Source: Streptomyces justiciae (lineage in GTDB: Bacteria > Actinomycetota > Actinomycetes > Streptomycetales > Streptomycetaceae). From it: a DNA stretch of 64,000 nucleotides. The stretch's first letter is position 1; the number at the start of each line of letters is the position of its first letter. Made by a program: the position numbers and the translations under genes. Below are positions 25,646-33,923 of this stretch, piece by piece. Location: assembly GCF_015163075.1 (NCBI RefSeq), contig NZ_JADDXU010000010.1, positions 1 to 64,000 of the forward strand. Direction: 5' to 3'. The notes below the pieces were generated by a model. It ran no database searches, was not told the origin of the DNA, and worked only from the letters and a program-made list of their open reading frames with translations.

Positions 25646-26969
25646 CGGCGGTCCCCGTGTTGAGGTGGGACTGCGACTCCCGGCGGGTGTTCAGCTCGCC
25701 GCCCACCGTCCAGTACTTGCGGCCGGCGACGAGGAGTTCCTCGGCCGGGAACTTGGTGATGACCTCGCAGCCGTCCGCGGTGACGACCAGCTCCTCCTCG
25801 ATGCGGGCCGCGGACCAGCCGTCGGCGGCGGGCCAGTAGGTCTCCAGGGCGAACACCATGCCCTCTTCGAGGACTTCGGGGTGGTCGAGGGAGACCAGGC
25901 GACTGAAGATGGGCTTCTCCCAGATGGACAGGCCCACCCCGTGGCCGTACTGGAGGGCGAACGCGGCGGTCTCGTCGGCGAAGCCGAACTCCTCGGCGCG
26001 CGGCCACACTTGGACGATGTCGGCGGTAGTGGCGCCGGGACGGACGAGGGCGATGGCCTGGTCCATGTACTCGCGGCAGCGGACGTAGGCGTCGCGTTGG
26101 GCGCGGGAGGCGCTGCCCACGGCGAAGGTGCGGTAGTAGCAGGTGCGGTAGCCGAGGTGGCTGTGCAGGATGTCGAAGAAGGCGGGGTCGCCGGGGCGGA
26201 TGAGCCGGTCGCTGTAGACGTGCGGGTGCGGTGAACAGCGTTCACCGGAGATGGCGTTGACGCCTTCGACGTACTCACTACCGAGGTCGTACAGGACCTT
26301 GCTGACCAGTCCGACGCACTCGTTCTCGCGCACACCGGGGCGCAGGTAGCCGTACAGCTCCTCGTAGGCCGCGTCGACCATCGCGCAGGCCTGGGTGAGC
26401 AGGGAGATCTCGTCGTGGGTCTTGGTGCGGCGGGCCTCCAGGAAGACCTGCTGACCGTCGACGACGTCGATGCCCTCGGCGCGCAGGGCGGCCAGGACCG
26501 GCATCTCGGCGACGTCGATGCCCAACGGCTCGCCCGCCAGGCCGTGTTCACGCAGTTCCGCGGCTATCTTGCGGGCCACGTCCTCGGCGATCCCCGCGTC
26601 GGGATGGAAGGCGCCGCGCAGGGTGGAGATGCCGGCGCGGGCGCCGGTGGGCGGGCCCTCCTTGCCGTCGCTGTAGTCCAGCCACGGGTTGTAGAGCTGG
26701 TGGTGGCGGGCGGCGGAGCCGAAGTCCCAGACGACCGGGTCGCCGCCGCGCACCAGCAGGGCGAAGCGGATCAGCTTGTCCATCGCCCAGGTGCCGATGT
26801 GCGTGGCGGTCATGTAGCGGATGTTGGCGAAGTCGAAGCTGAGCACCGCGCCGAGCGAGGAACGGTTCAGGGTCTCGTGGAGCCGGGCCAGCCGCTGCCC
26901 GCGCAGCCGGTCGAGGTCGATGCGCTGTTCCCAGTCGACGGCATTGGGTCCGAAAGTGCGGATCGCCAT
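25632..26969 (-). CDS. M24-family hydrolase (Xaa-Pro peptidase/creatinase fold), altered metal site
   Basis: The 445-residue pita-bread protein opens the catabolic operon. The N-terminal domain has LSFDFANIRYMTATHIGTW, which resembles the non-peptidase M24 branch (creatinase, ectoine hydrolase, DddP lyase). Of the five usual metal ligands, Asp266 (FFDI), His343 (YGHGVG) and two Glu (ALETY, IEEEL) are present. The second Asp, 11 residues after the first, is Cys277 (GYRTCYYRTF). The enzyme therefore may bind metal differently or not at all. The ATG at 26969 is preferred; a GTG at 26984 is possible. Confidence 0.87.
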   Translation of the reverse strand: MAIRTFGPNAVDWEQRIDLDRLRGQRLARLHETLNRSSLGAVLSFDFANIRYMTATHIGTWAMDKLIRFALLVRGGDPVVWDFGSAARHHQLYNPWLDYSDGKEGPPTGARAGISTLRGAFHPDAGIAEDVARKIAAELREHGLAGEPLGIDVAEMPVLAALRAEGIDVVDGQQVFLEARRTKTHDEISLLTQACAMVDAAYEELYGYLRPGVRENECVGLVSKVLYDLGSEYVEGVNAISGERCSPHPHVYSDRLIRPGDPAFFDILHSHLGYRTCYYRTFAVGSASRAQRDAYVRCREYMDQAIALVRPGATTADIVQVWPRAEEFGFADETAAFALQYGHGVGLSIWEKPIFSRLVSLDHPEVLEEGMVFALETYWPAADGWSAARIEEELVVTADGCEVITKFPAEELLVAGRKYWTVGGELNTRRESQSHLNTGTADGHR

Positions 26970-27010
26970 GGCGACCACCCCCACTGCGGAGTCAACGACC
27001 GCACGCGGCG

Positions 27011-27030
27011 AGTGTCAAGTGTCACTGAAC
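27011..27030 (-). promoter_or_regulatory. Putative XRE-regulator site before the catabolic operon
   Basis: The motif AGTGTCACTGAAC (27018-27030, plus strand) with an extra half AGTGTCA at 27011-27017 lies 42-61 bp upstream of the M24 start, over the last codons of the regulator gene. A 12/13 match with the same orientation lies 22-34 bp upstream of the regulator gene itself (27672-27684). This suggests one protein controls both. Confidence 0.5.
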
Positions 27031-27650
27031 ACGAACCACACCCCGACGGCTGGTTCCTCTCCATCGTTGCAGTAGCGGTGCGGGGTCGTCGACTCGAAGC
27101 AGACCGCACCGCCGGGACGCAGTGTGTACGTGTCGAAACCGAGAGTGAGAGCGAGCTCGCCGGAGATCAGATAGCCGTACTCGGTGCCCGCGTGGCGCAT
27201 CAGGCCGCCCGAGGTGGAGGAGGAGCCACCGGGCCGGTAGGTGACCAGCAGAAAGTCCACGTCCGTGCCCGGGACATGGCCGAGCCGCTCCCACACGACA
27301 CCGGAGTCCAGCTCCAGCACCTCGCGCTCACCGGGCGTGATCAGCGGTCCGATGCGCCGCGCGGGATCGGCCGCGAAGGCGGCGAGGGCGTGCGCCACCA
27401 TGGCACTGCCGGTCGCGGCGACCGTCTCCCGCTGCTCGAAGAGCGACTCGACGGAGATGCCCAGCGCGGTCGTGATCGCGTACAGCGTGCTCACCGACGG
27501 CTGGCTCTTGCCGGTCTCGATCTGGGAGACCAGGCTCGCGGAGACGCCGACCTCGCGGGCCAGGGCGCGCAGACTCACGCCGCGCTCCTGGCGAGCCTGG
27601 CGAATGCGGGCGCCGACAGGCGGCACGTCGGCTGGGGACACGGGCGGCAC
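27015..27650 (-). CDS. XRE-family regulator with C-terminal cupin domain
   Basis: The 211-residue product has a helix-turn-helix at about residues 12-66 (SLRALAREVGVSASLVSQIETGKSQPSVSTL) and a cupin sensor in the C-terminal half (HAGTEYGYLISGELALTLG...TPHRYCN). This architecture is typical of local regulators of amine and amino-acid catabolism such as PuuR and SutR. It lies 45 bp upstream of the M24 gene on the same strand and probably controls the whole leftward operon. The start is GTG at 27650. A 13-bp motif is shared by its own leader and the M24 leader. Confidence 0.9.
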   Translation of the reverse strand: MPPVSPADVPPVGARIRQARQERGVSLRALAREVGVSASLVSQIETGKSQPSVSTLYAITTALGISVESLFEQRETVAATGSAMVAHALAAFAADPARRIGPLITPGEREVLELDSGVVWERLGHVPGTDVDFLLVTYRPGGSSSTSGGLMRHAGTEYGYLISGELALTLGFDTYTLRPGGAVCFESTTPHRYCNDGEEPAVGVWFVFSDT

Positions 27651-27671
27651 CTCTCGTGAACGGTGATGTGC

Positions 27672-27684
27672 AGTGTCATTGAAC
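27672..27684 (-). promoter_or_regulatory. Putative XRE-regulator site before its own gene
   Basis: AGTGTCATTGAAC matches 12 of 13 bases of the element upstream of the M24 gene at 27018-27030. The location 22 bp before the regulator start fits autoregulation. The assignment is inferred from repetition only. Confidence 0.45.
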
Positions 27685-27830
27685 AGCGGTCGCGGTGCCC
27701 CGCACCAGGGATCGGCCGAACGGACGAGAGCCGGCCGCGCCGGTCATGGCCATATGGCCGAGGCGGGCGCGGGTGCCCGCGGGCGAGGGTGAAGCCACTT
27801 CCCCAGCCGGTCCCTCAGCAGGAGTTCTCG

Positions 27831-28202
27831 ATGCAGCGCAGCAAGTTCCTCGTCGGAGTCGTCGGCGGCGCGGCCGCCACCCTCGCCCTCGGCGGTCTCG
27901 GCACCTATCTGCTCTCCGGCACCGAGTCGACGAGCACCCTCGACACGTACAGCACCGCCACCGTGGACGGCCACAAGGCGCTGAAGAGCACCATCGTCGC
28001 GGGCCGCACGCAGAGCAGGTACCACCCGCTGCCCTGGGTCGGGGACAAGGTCTCCGGCGTCACCTGCCCCACGGGGCTGAAGGCCGTCGCCGGGGCGTCC
28101 ATCACCTGCACCGGCAAGAAGGGCGACGGCTCGACCGTCGACATCCCCGTCACGGTGGTCAAGGCCACCGCCTCCTCCGTCACCTGGAAGTTCGAGCGCT
28201 GA
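27831..28202 (+). CDS. DUF4333 membrane-anchored or secreted protein
   Basis: The 123-residue product has an N-terminal hydrophobic segment (FLVGVVGGAAATLALGG) that may be a signal anchor, then a small extracytoplasmic domain with two cysteines (VTCPTGLKAVAGASITCTG), typical of DUF4333. The start ATG at 27831 is preceded by AGGAG. It lies 5 bp before an ABC ATPase gene and is probably in the same operon; such small domains may present a ligand or sense the envelope. The function is unknown. Confidence 0.85.
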   Translation: MQRSKFLVGVVGGAAATLALGGLGTYLLSGTESTSTLDTYSTATVDGHKALKSTIVAGRTQSRYHPLPWVGDKVSGVTCPTGLKAVAGASITCTGKKGDGSTVDIPVTVVKATASSVTWKFER

Positions 28203-28207
28203 CCGCC

Positions 28208-28894
28208 ATGACGAACCCCGTTCTGGCCGGTCTCGGCCTCGTGAAGAAGTACGGCTCCACCGTCGCCCTCGACGGCGTGGACGTCTCCGTCGGCGCACGC
28301 GACTCGCTGGCGATCATGGGCCCGTCCGGGTCCGGCAAGTCGACCCTGCTGCACAGCCTCGCCGGGATCGTGCGCCCCGACAGCGGCACGGTGCTGCTGC
28401 GCGGCGAAGCCATCGACAAGCTGAGCGAGGAGCGGCTCAGCGCCCTGCGCCGCAAGCGGTTCGGGTTCGTGTTCCAGTTCGGCCAGCTGCTGCCGGAGCT
28501 GCCCGCCGAGGAGAACGTGGCGCTGCCGCTGATGCTGGAGGGCGTCCCGCGCCGGCAGGCGGTGGAACGGGCCCGGCGCTGGTTCGCGCCGCTCGACCTG
28601 GACGGCCTCGAACACCGCCGCCCCGGCCAGCTGTCCGGCGGGCAGGCGCAGCGCGTGGCCATCGCCCGTGCCCTCGCCGTCGAACCGGACGTCGTCTTCG
28701 CCGACGAGCCGACCGGCGCCCTCGACCAGACCACCAGCACCGAGGTCGTCCGCCTGCTGACCTCCGTCACCCGCGAGCAGGGCGCCGCGCTCGTCATGGT
28801 CACCCATGACGCCGACGTGGCCGCCCACTGCGACCGGGTCCTCCAGGTCCGGGACGGCCGGATCAGCAACTACACCCAGTTCACGGTCGCCTGA
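28208..28894 (+). CDS. ABC transporter ATP-binding protein (MacB/LolD type)
   Basis: This is the ATPase of a peptide, lipoprotein or drug exporter with 228 residues. Walker A is GPSGSGKST, the Q-loop FQFGQLLPEL, the signature LSGGQAQRVAIARALA, and Walker B VVFADEPTGALD, with His in VMVTHD. It is followed 11 bp later by an FtsX-like permease gene, so the two form a MacB-like exporter of the Firmicutes/actinobacterial antibiotic-resistance kind. Confidence 0.95.
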   Translation: MTNPVLAGLGLVKKYGSTVALDGVDVSVGARDSLAIMGPSGSGKSTLLHSLAGIVRPDSGTVLLRGEAIDKLSEERLSALRRKRFGFVFQFGQLLPELPAEENVALPLMLEGVPRRQAVERARRWFAPLDLDGLEHRRPGQLSGGQAQRVAIARALAVEPDVVFADEPTGALDQTTSTEVVRLLTSVTREQGAALVMVTHDADVAAHCDRVLQVRDGRISNYTQFTVA

Positions 28895-28905
28895 GGAGCC
28901 CTGAC

Positions 28906-30924
28906 GTGCGTTCCCCTGTCCTGCCCCTGACCTGGCATCTCACCAGGGCGTCCGGCCGCCGCGGCGTGCAGAGCCATCTGCTGGCGGCCGGTGCCGCCGC
29001 CGTGGGCGCGTTCGTGATGCTGGTGATGATCGCCGCGACCGTCGGCGCCGGCGTCCGCGCCGACCGCACCGCCTGGCGCACCCCCGAACCCGCCCGGAAC
29101 GGCACCGCCGTGCAGGCCCTCGCCACCACCTACGTCCGCGGCGAACCCCTCACCGTCGTCTCCCTCGCCCAGCTCCCCGACCGCGCCGCGACCCCGGCCC
29201 CGCCCGGCCTCGGCACGTTCCCGAAGAAGGGCGAGGTGTACGTCTCCCCCGCCCTGGCCGAGCTGCTGCACAAGCTGCCCGCGGGCCAACTGGCCGGCCG
29301 TTTCCCGAAGCCGGCGCCCCACGCGTCCTACGGCACGATCGGCGAGGCGGGTCTCGCCTCCCCCGACGAGCTGGTGGCCGTGGTGGGCCGGGCGGCGTCC
29401 GACCCGGCGATGTCGGAGACGGCGGCGACCGGCGCGAGCTACTTCGACCAGGACCAGGCCGCGCGGGCCGTGGTCGCCGGGTTCTCCGGCACGAAGCAGA
29501 GCCTGTTCACGTACGGCGACCAGGCGGCGGCGCTGCTCGGTGTGGTGCTGCTGGCGATGCCGGTGGTCGTGCTGTCCTCCGCCGCCGGGCGGCTCGGCGC
29601 GGCCCGGCGCGAGCAGCGGCTCGCGGCGCTGCGGCTGGCGGGGGCGACACCCCGGCAGATCCTCGGGATGACCGCGCTGGAGGCGGCGGCGGTCGGCGCG
29701 ACCGGTGCCCTGACCGGCGCCCTCGCGTACGTGGCGGCGCTGCCGGCGCTCGCCGAGGTGCCGTACGGCATCGGCGGCTGGTACCCGGGACAACTATGGG
29801 TGGGAGCCGAATGGTTCGCCGGGGTCGTCCTCGCGGTCACCGCGCTCATCACCGTCAGCGCGGTGTCGACGCTGCGCCAGGTGGTCAGCTCGCCGCTCGG
29901 CGTCGCCCAGCAGGCGAACCCGCGCCGGACCAGGATGATCCGGCTGGTGCTGTTCCTCGCGGCGCTCGCCTACATCTGGCGGTCCACGGGCGGCGGACAG
30001 TTGAAGGGCCGCGACTACGTCGTGCTGCTGCTGATGTTCTACGGCGCGTTCTGGCTGGTCGGGCCGTGGGTCGTGGACCGGCTGGGGCGGATCGCGGCCC
30101 GCTGCGCCCGCCGTCCGGCGACCCTGCTGGCCGCACGCCGGCTCAGCGACGACCCGCGAGGCGCCTGGCGCACGGTCAGCGGTCTGGTGCTGGCCGGGTT
30201 CGCGGCCGGGTTCTTCTCCGTGAGCATGCTGGGCACGGACGGCTCCCAGTACCGCGACCAGGTCGCCGTGATCACCGCGAACGCCGCCGACGCCCGGCAC
30301 GCGGCGGCCGAGGCCCGCACACTGCTGGACCGCGCGAACGTCAACGCCGAGATCAGCGTCGTACCGGAGGACGACTACGACAGTCTGCTGGGCGGCAGTC
30401 GCGGCATCGTCGCCCAGATCTCCGGCGGGCAGGCACGGCTCGACACCGCCGTCACCGCGCTCGCCTCCGTCGGCTCCGGCCACCCGCCCTACACCCAGGA
30501 CTACGCGACCGCGGGCGACCGCAGCATCGTCGACCGCATTGCCGACGTCAGCACCGCGACCCTCGCGCTGAGCTTCGTCGTGGCGACCGCCTCCGCCGGG
30601 CTGACGGCGGCGGCGAACGTCCTGGACCGGCGCCGGGTCTACGGCCTGCTGCGGCTGGCGGGCACCCCGCTGAGGGTGCTGGACCGGGCGCGGGTGCGCG
30701 AGACGGTGCTGCCTCTGGTCGTGCTGGCCGGCGGGACCGTCGCGACCGGTGTCTACGGCTCGTACAAGTTCAACCACGCCTTCGGAGCCTCGCTCAACGT
30801 CTCCGGCGCGCTCGAACTGGCCGTGTGCGTGCTGGTCGGAGCCCTGGCGATGTTCGCGGCGATCAGCGGCAGCCGCCCGCTGCTGCGCAAGGTCACCGCG
30901 GACCCGGCACAGGCACCGGACTGA
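28906..30924 (+). CDS. FtsX-like ABC transporter permease
   Basis: The 672-residue membrane subunit has two FtsX-type domains: a first helix, a large extracytoplasmic domain, and helix clusters near residues 200-300 and 330-450, then a final set near 550-660. RREQRLAALRLAGATPRQILGM and RRRVYGLLRLAGTPLRVLDRARVRE are the conserved cytoplasmic loops. The GTG start has GAGGAG upstream. It works with the ATPase encoded directly before it. Confidence 0.93.
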   Translation: MRSPVLPLTWHLTRASGRRGVQSHLLAAGAAAVGAFVMLVMIAATVGAGVRADRTAWRTPEPARNGTAVQALATTYVRGEPLTVVSLAQLPDRAATPAPPGLGTFPKKGEVYVSPALAELLHKLPAGQLAGRFPKPAPHASYGTIGEAGLASPDELVAVVGRAASDPAMSETAATGASYFDQDQAARAVVAGFSGTKQSLFTYGDQAAALLGVVLLAMPVVVLSSAAGRLGAARREQRLAALRLAGATPRQILGMTALEAAAVGATGALTGALAYVAALPALAEVPYGIGGWYPGQLWVGAEWFAGVVLAVTALITVSAVSTLRQVVSSPLGVAQQANPRRTRMIRLVLFLAALAYIWRSTGGGQLKGRDYVVLLLMFYGAFWLVGPWVVDRLGRIAARCARRPATLLAARRLSDDPRGAWRTVSGLVLAGFAAGFFSVSMLGTDGSQYRDQVAVITANAADARHAAAEARTLLDRANVNAEISVVPEDDYDSLLGGSRGIVAQISGGQARLDTAVTALASVGSGHPPYTQDYATAGDRSIVDRIADVSTATLALSFVVATASAGLTAAANVLDRRRVYGLLRLAGTPLRVLDRARVRETVLPLVVLAGGTVATGVYGSYKFNHAFGASLNVSGALELAVCVLVGALAMFAAISGSRPLLRKVTADPAQAPD

Positions 30925-30962
30925 GCAGGAACGACCCTCCCGGACCGAGCAGGAACGACCCT
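30916..30962 (+). repeat. Two-copy tandem repeat of about 24 bp over the permease stop codon
   Basis: CCGGACTGAGCAGGAACGACCCT is followed by a near-identical copy with C for T at one position. The first copy includes the permease TGA. The location between the permease and response-regulator genes gives no clear function. Confidence 0.6.
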
Positions 30963-31000
30963 GCCGGAATGAGGCGTGAGCCGGCAGTGCGGAGCGGTCC

Positions 31001-31717
31001 ATGAGCGATGATCGAGCCATGACGAGCCCCACCCCGCCCGGAACCGCCCCCATCCGGGTCCTCATCGCCGACGACCAGGACATGGTCCGCACCGGGTTCC
31101 GCTTCTTCCTGGACGCGCAGCCCGACATCACGGTGGTGGCCGAGGCCGCCGACGGGGAGCAGGCAGTGGCGCTGGCCCGCGAGGTGCGGCCCGACGTGTG
31201 CCTGCTGGACATCCGGATGCCGAAGCTGGACGGCCTGGCGGCCACGCGGCTGCTGGCCGGGCCGGAGGTCGCCGACCCGATGCGGGTCGTCGTGGTCACC
31301 ACCTTCGACCTCGACGAATACGTGTACGGGGCGCTGCGCGGCGGCGCCTGCGGGTTCCTGCTGAAGGACTCCGGGCCGGCCCTCCTGGCGGAGGCGGTCC
31401 GCGCCGCCGCGGCGGGCGACTCGCTGGTCTCCCCCTCGGTCACGGTCCGGCTCCTCAAGCACCTCACCCGGACACCGGAGACGGTCGCCCCGGCCCGTCC
31501 CACGCCGGTCACCGAGTCCCTCACCGACCGCGAACTCGACGTGGTCCGCCTGGTAGCCCTCGGCCGCACCAACGCCGAGATCGCCGCCGAACTGTACGTC
31601 TCGCTCTCCACGGTCAAGACGCACCTGTCCAGCGTCCAGTTGAAGCTGGCGGCCCGCAACCGCGTGGAGATCGCCGCGTGGGCCTGGCAGAACGGCCATG
31701 CTCAGGCGGGCGGGTGA
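31001..31717 (+). CDS. NarL/LuxR-type response regulator
   Basis: The 238-residue product has a receiver domain with acidic residues in IADDQDMVRTGF, the phosphoacceptor Asp in VCLLDIRMPKLDG, and Lys in FLLKDSGP. A LuxR helix-turn-helix follows (SLTDRELDVVRLVALGRTNAEIAAELYVSLSTVKTHL). An alternative ATG at 31019 gives 232 residues. No sensor kinase gene is adjacent, so it is an orphan in this window. It may control the ABC exporter before it. Confidence 0.92.
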   Translation: MSDDRAMTSPTPPGTAPIRVLIADDQDMVRTGFRFFLDAQPDITVVAEAADGEQAVALAREVRPDVCLLDIRMPKLDGLAATRLLAGPEVADPMRVVVVTTFDLDEYVYGALRGGACGFLLKDSGPALLAEAVRAAAAGDSLVSPSVTVRLLKHLTRTPETVAPARPTPVTESLTDRELDVVRLVALGRTNAEIAAELYVSLSTVKTHLSSVQLKLAARNRVEIAAWAWQNGHAQAGG

Positions 31718-31724
31718 CGGTGCG

Positions 31725-33125
31725 TCAGTCTCCGGAGCGGATGAGCCCGGTGAGGTAACGCCACAGCGAGGAACGGCGCTTGACGGACTGGTCCGGGGCG
31801 TCCGGTACGGCTTCCTCGGGCTCCGGCGCGACCTCGACCAGGGGCCCGGTCAACTCGTACCGCACCGGCAGTGACCGCAGCCCCCGCATGAACGGCGAGG
31901 AGCGCCACGGCAGTTGGTCGACCGGGAGGGCGAGCTCCAGGTGCCCGAACCGTTCGAAGAGCCGGCTCACGCCCACCGAGGCGATCGTCGAGGCCAGCTC
32001 CCGCGCCGGGCACTGCCGCGGCCCCGCGCCCCACGACAGATGGGCCCGGCTGCTGATGCTGGAGGAGCCCGGGGTCATCTGCCCGGCGAAGAGGGGGTCG
32101 GCATGGGCCGCGGCGGCGGAGACCCACACGGGGTCGCCGGCCCGGACGGTGTAGTTGCCGAGCGGGGTGTCCGCGGCCGCGAATCTCGGCACGAAGTTGA
32201 CCAGCGGAGGCTTGCGCATGACGACCCGGTTCATAGTCTCCCGGACCATCCCGGCGGACAGGGTGTGGCGCACGCCGCCGTCGCTCTCCCCGGAGATCAC
32301 CTCGACAACGGTGTTGGAGACGAGGATGCCGACGTGATCGGAGGTCATGCCGAGCAGCATGAACAGCTCCCGGGCCAGTTCGTCGACGGTGAGGTCCGGG
32401 TGGGCGGCGAGCAGGTGGGAGGGGAAGTCGTCGCCGGGCTTCTCGATCTTGGCGGCGGCGAGTTCGCCGAGCGTCACCAGCAGCCGGGCCAGGGCGGGTT
32501 CCGCGTCCGGTCCGGCGTCCAGGACCCGCCACATGTCCATGAGGGCGTCGTCGCCCTGGGAGCCGGGGAAGCCGAGGAGGTGGCTGGCCGCCATCAGCGG
32601 CAGCGGCCGGGAGAACTGCGCCGACAGGTCGGCGAGGCCGTTACGGCCGCCCTGCCCGAGCAGGCTGATCAGCTCGTCGGCGTACCCCGTGACGGCCGCC
32701 TTGAGCCGCTTGGCCTGCGGGTTGCGCGGATCCTGGAAGGGCCGCAGGGCGACGTCCCAGGCGGTGCGCAGCGAGCGGTAGCCGTCACCGCCCTGGATGA
32801 GGACGTGGTTGACCTCCAGGGAGGGGCCGAGCGGCCAGTCGGCGGGCACCCGGCCCTCCGTCCGGGCCCGCCAGTTCTCCAGGCCCTTGGGCCAGCCGGC
32901 GTCGTCCTGGAGCACCTGGAGCGACTCGCGGTAGCCGAGGACGAGCCAGGCGGGCACGCCCAGCAGATCGACCGGGGCGACCGGTCCGTGCCGCTCGCGC
33001 AGCCGCTCGTAGACGAGCGCGGGGCGGGTCTCGTAGTCCCGGGTCAGCAGCGGCTCGGGGGCGAGCTCTTCCAGTCGGGTGCCGTCCGGCACCGGCTCCG
33101 CCTCGTCGACCACATGGATTCCCAT
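31725..33125 (-). CDS. Cytochrome P450 of the conservon-associated type, K-helix ExxR absent
   Basis: The 466-residue haem protein has the cysteine loop HLSWGAGPRQCPARELA with the axial Cys at about residue 372. The N-terminal region (PLLTRDYETRPALVYERLRE, VPADWPLGPSLEVNHVL) is that of P450s linked to Streptomyces conservons (CYP157-like). The K-helix position that should read ExxR before the PP turn reads RVVM. The I-helix (LLGMTSDHVG) lacks the usual acid-Thr pair. No conservon genes (histidine kinase, roadblock, DUF742, GTPase) are nearby. The reaction is unknown and it may not be a normal monooxygenase. Confidence 0.9.
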   Translation of the reverse strand: MGIHVVDEAEPVPDGTRLEELAPEPLLTRDYETRPALVYERLRERHGPVAPVDLLGVPAWLVLGYRESLQVLQDDAGWPKGLENWRARTEGRVPADWPLGPSLEVNHVLIQGGDGYRSLRTAWDVALRPFQDPRNPQAKRLKAAVTGYADELISLLGQGGRNGLADLSAQFSRPLPLMAASHLLGFPGSQGDDALMDMWRVLDAGPDAEPALARLLVTLGELAAAKIEKPGDDFPSHLLAAHPDLTVDELARELFMLLGMTSDHVGILVSNTVVEVISGESDGGVRHTLSAGMVRETMNRVVMRKPPLVNFVPRFAAADTPLGNYTVRAGDPVWVSAAAAHADPLFAGQMTPGSSSISSRAHLSWGAGPRQCPARELASTIASVGVSRLFERFGHLELALPVDQLPWRSSPFMRGLRSLPVRYELTGPLVEVAPEPEEAVPDAPDQSVKRRSSLWRYLTGLIRSGD

Positions 33126-33233
33126 GGTGCTGCCGCCCCCTTCGACACCCGCCCGTACCGAACCGCACGGGACCCTACCCGAGGGGTCGGGCGCACCGCG
33201 CCCCGGGGGTACTCGCCGGTAGCCTCCGGGCGT

Positions 33234-33689
33234 TCACTTCCCGTTCATCAACCGTTCCAGCCGGTCGAAGCGTTCGTGCAGGGCGCGTACCGCCTCCTCG
33301 CCCAACTCGTGGGCCCCGTACGCCAGATGGTGCCGACGCTTCTGCTCCCGTCCGACGAACCAGGTGGCCAGCGCGGCGGTGACCATGCCGTACGTGGTGA
33401 TCCCGACGACCATCACGACCGCGCCGACGACCCGGCCCCACGGGGTCACCGGGAAGAAGTCGCCGTACCCGACGGTCGTCGCGGTCTCGATCGACCACCA
33501 CAGGGCCTTCGGGTACGACGTCAGATTCGCGCCCCGCGCCCCCTGTTCGGCCCCGACGACGGCCCATGACCCGGCGAGCATCACCACGACCAGCACGGCC
33601 GTCGCCGCGCCCGCCGCCTTCAGATGCAGGGACCGCCCCTCCCGGCCGAGCAGCAACGCGACCGCCCTGGTGAGAAATCCGGGCAGCAT
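33234..33689 (-). CDS. kcsA: KcsA-type potassium channel
   Basis: The 151-residue subunit has two membrane helices around the pore helix and selectivity filter TVGYGD (residues 72-77), and matches S. lividans KcsA along its length. The filter-supporting Glu (IETATT) and the pH-sensing N-terminal His (SLHLKAAG) are conserved. The bundle-crossing segment WFVGREQ is followed by KRRHH, so the position equivalent to Glu120 is Lys. The C-terminal helix ALHERFDRLERLMNGK that forms the tetrameric bundle is present. AAGGAG precedes the ATG. Confidence 0.95.
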   Translation of the reverse strand: MLPGFLTRAVALLLGREGRSLHLKAAGAATAVLVVVMLAGSWAVVGAEQGARGANLTSYPKALWWSIETATTVGYGDFFPVTPWGRVVGAVVMVVGITTYGMVTAALATWFVGREQKRRHHLAYGAHELGEEAVRALHERFDRLERLMNGK

Positions 33690-33789
33690 GACGACTCCTT
33701 GGGACGCGGACGGGCCATGGGCCCAGTGTCGGCGCGGCCTCCGGGGCGGGCATGCCGGGCGGGGCGTTCGAGTTGCCGCGCGGGCGTGG

Positions 33790-33905
33790 CGGATGTGGGC
33801 TGTGAGGAACCCGCGCCCACCGCGGCCATGACCGATGTGAGCCGTGGGGGCCCCGCCCCAGCGCGGCCATGACCGATGTGAGCCGTGAGGAACCCGCCCA
33901 CCCTT
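33790..33905. repeat. 41-bp tandem repeat, about 2.8 copies
   Basis: Units begin at 33790, 33831 and 33872. The last bases GCGGCCATG and the first bases ACCGATGTGAGCCGTG are well kept, with more change in the first unit. The stretch lies in the 234-bp region between kcsA and the zinc-ribbon gene, which holds no other feature. Confidence 0.8.
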
Positions 33906-33923
33906 GGAAAGCACCGGCGCCCC

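Noticed and set aside
27748..27759. Palindrome GGCCATATGGCC upstream of the DUF4333 gene as an operator
   Set aside because: Only 12 bp and single; no second copy or clear promoter spacing, so it is not supported.
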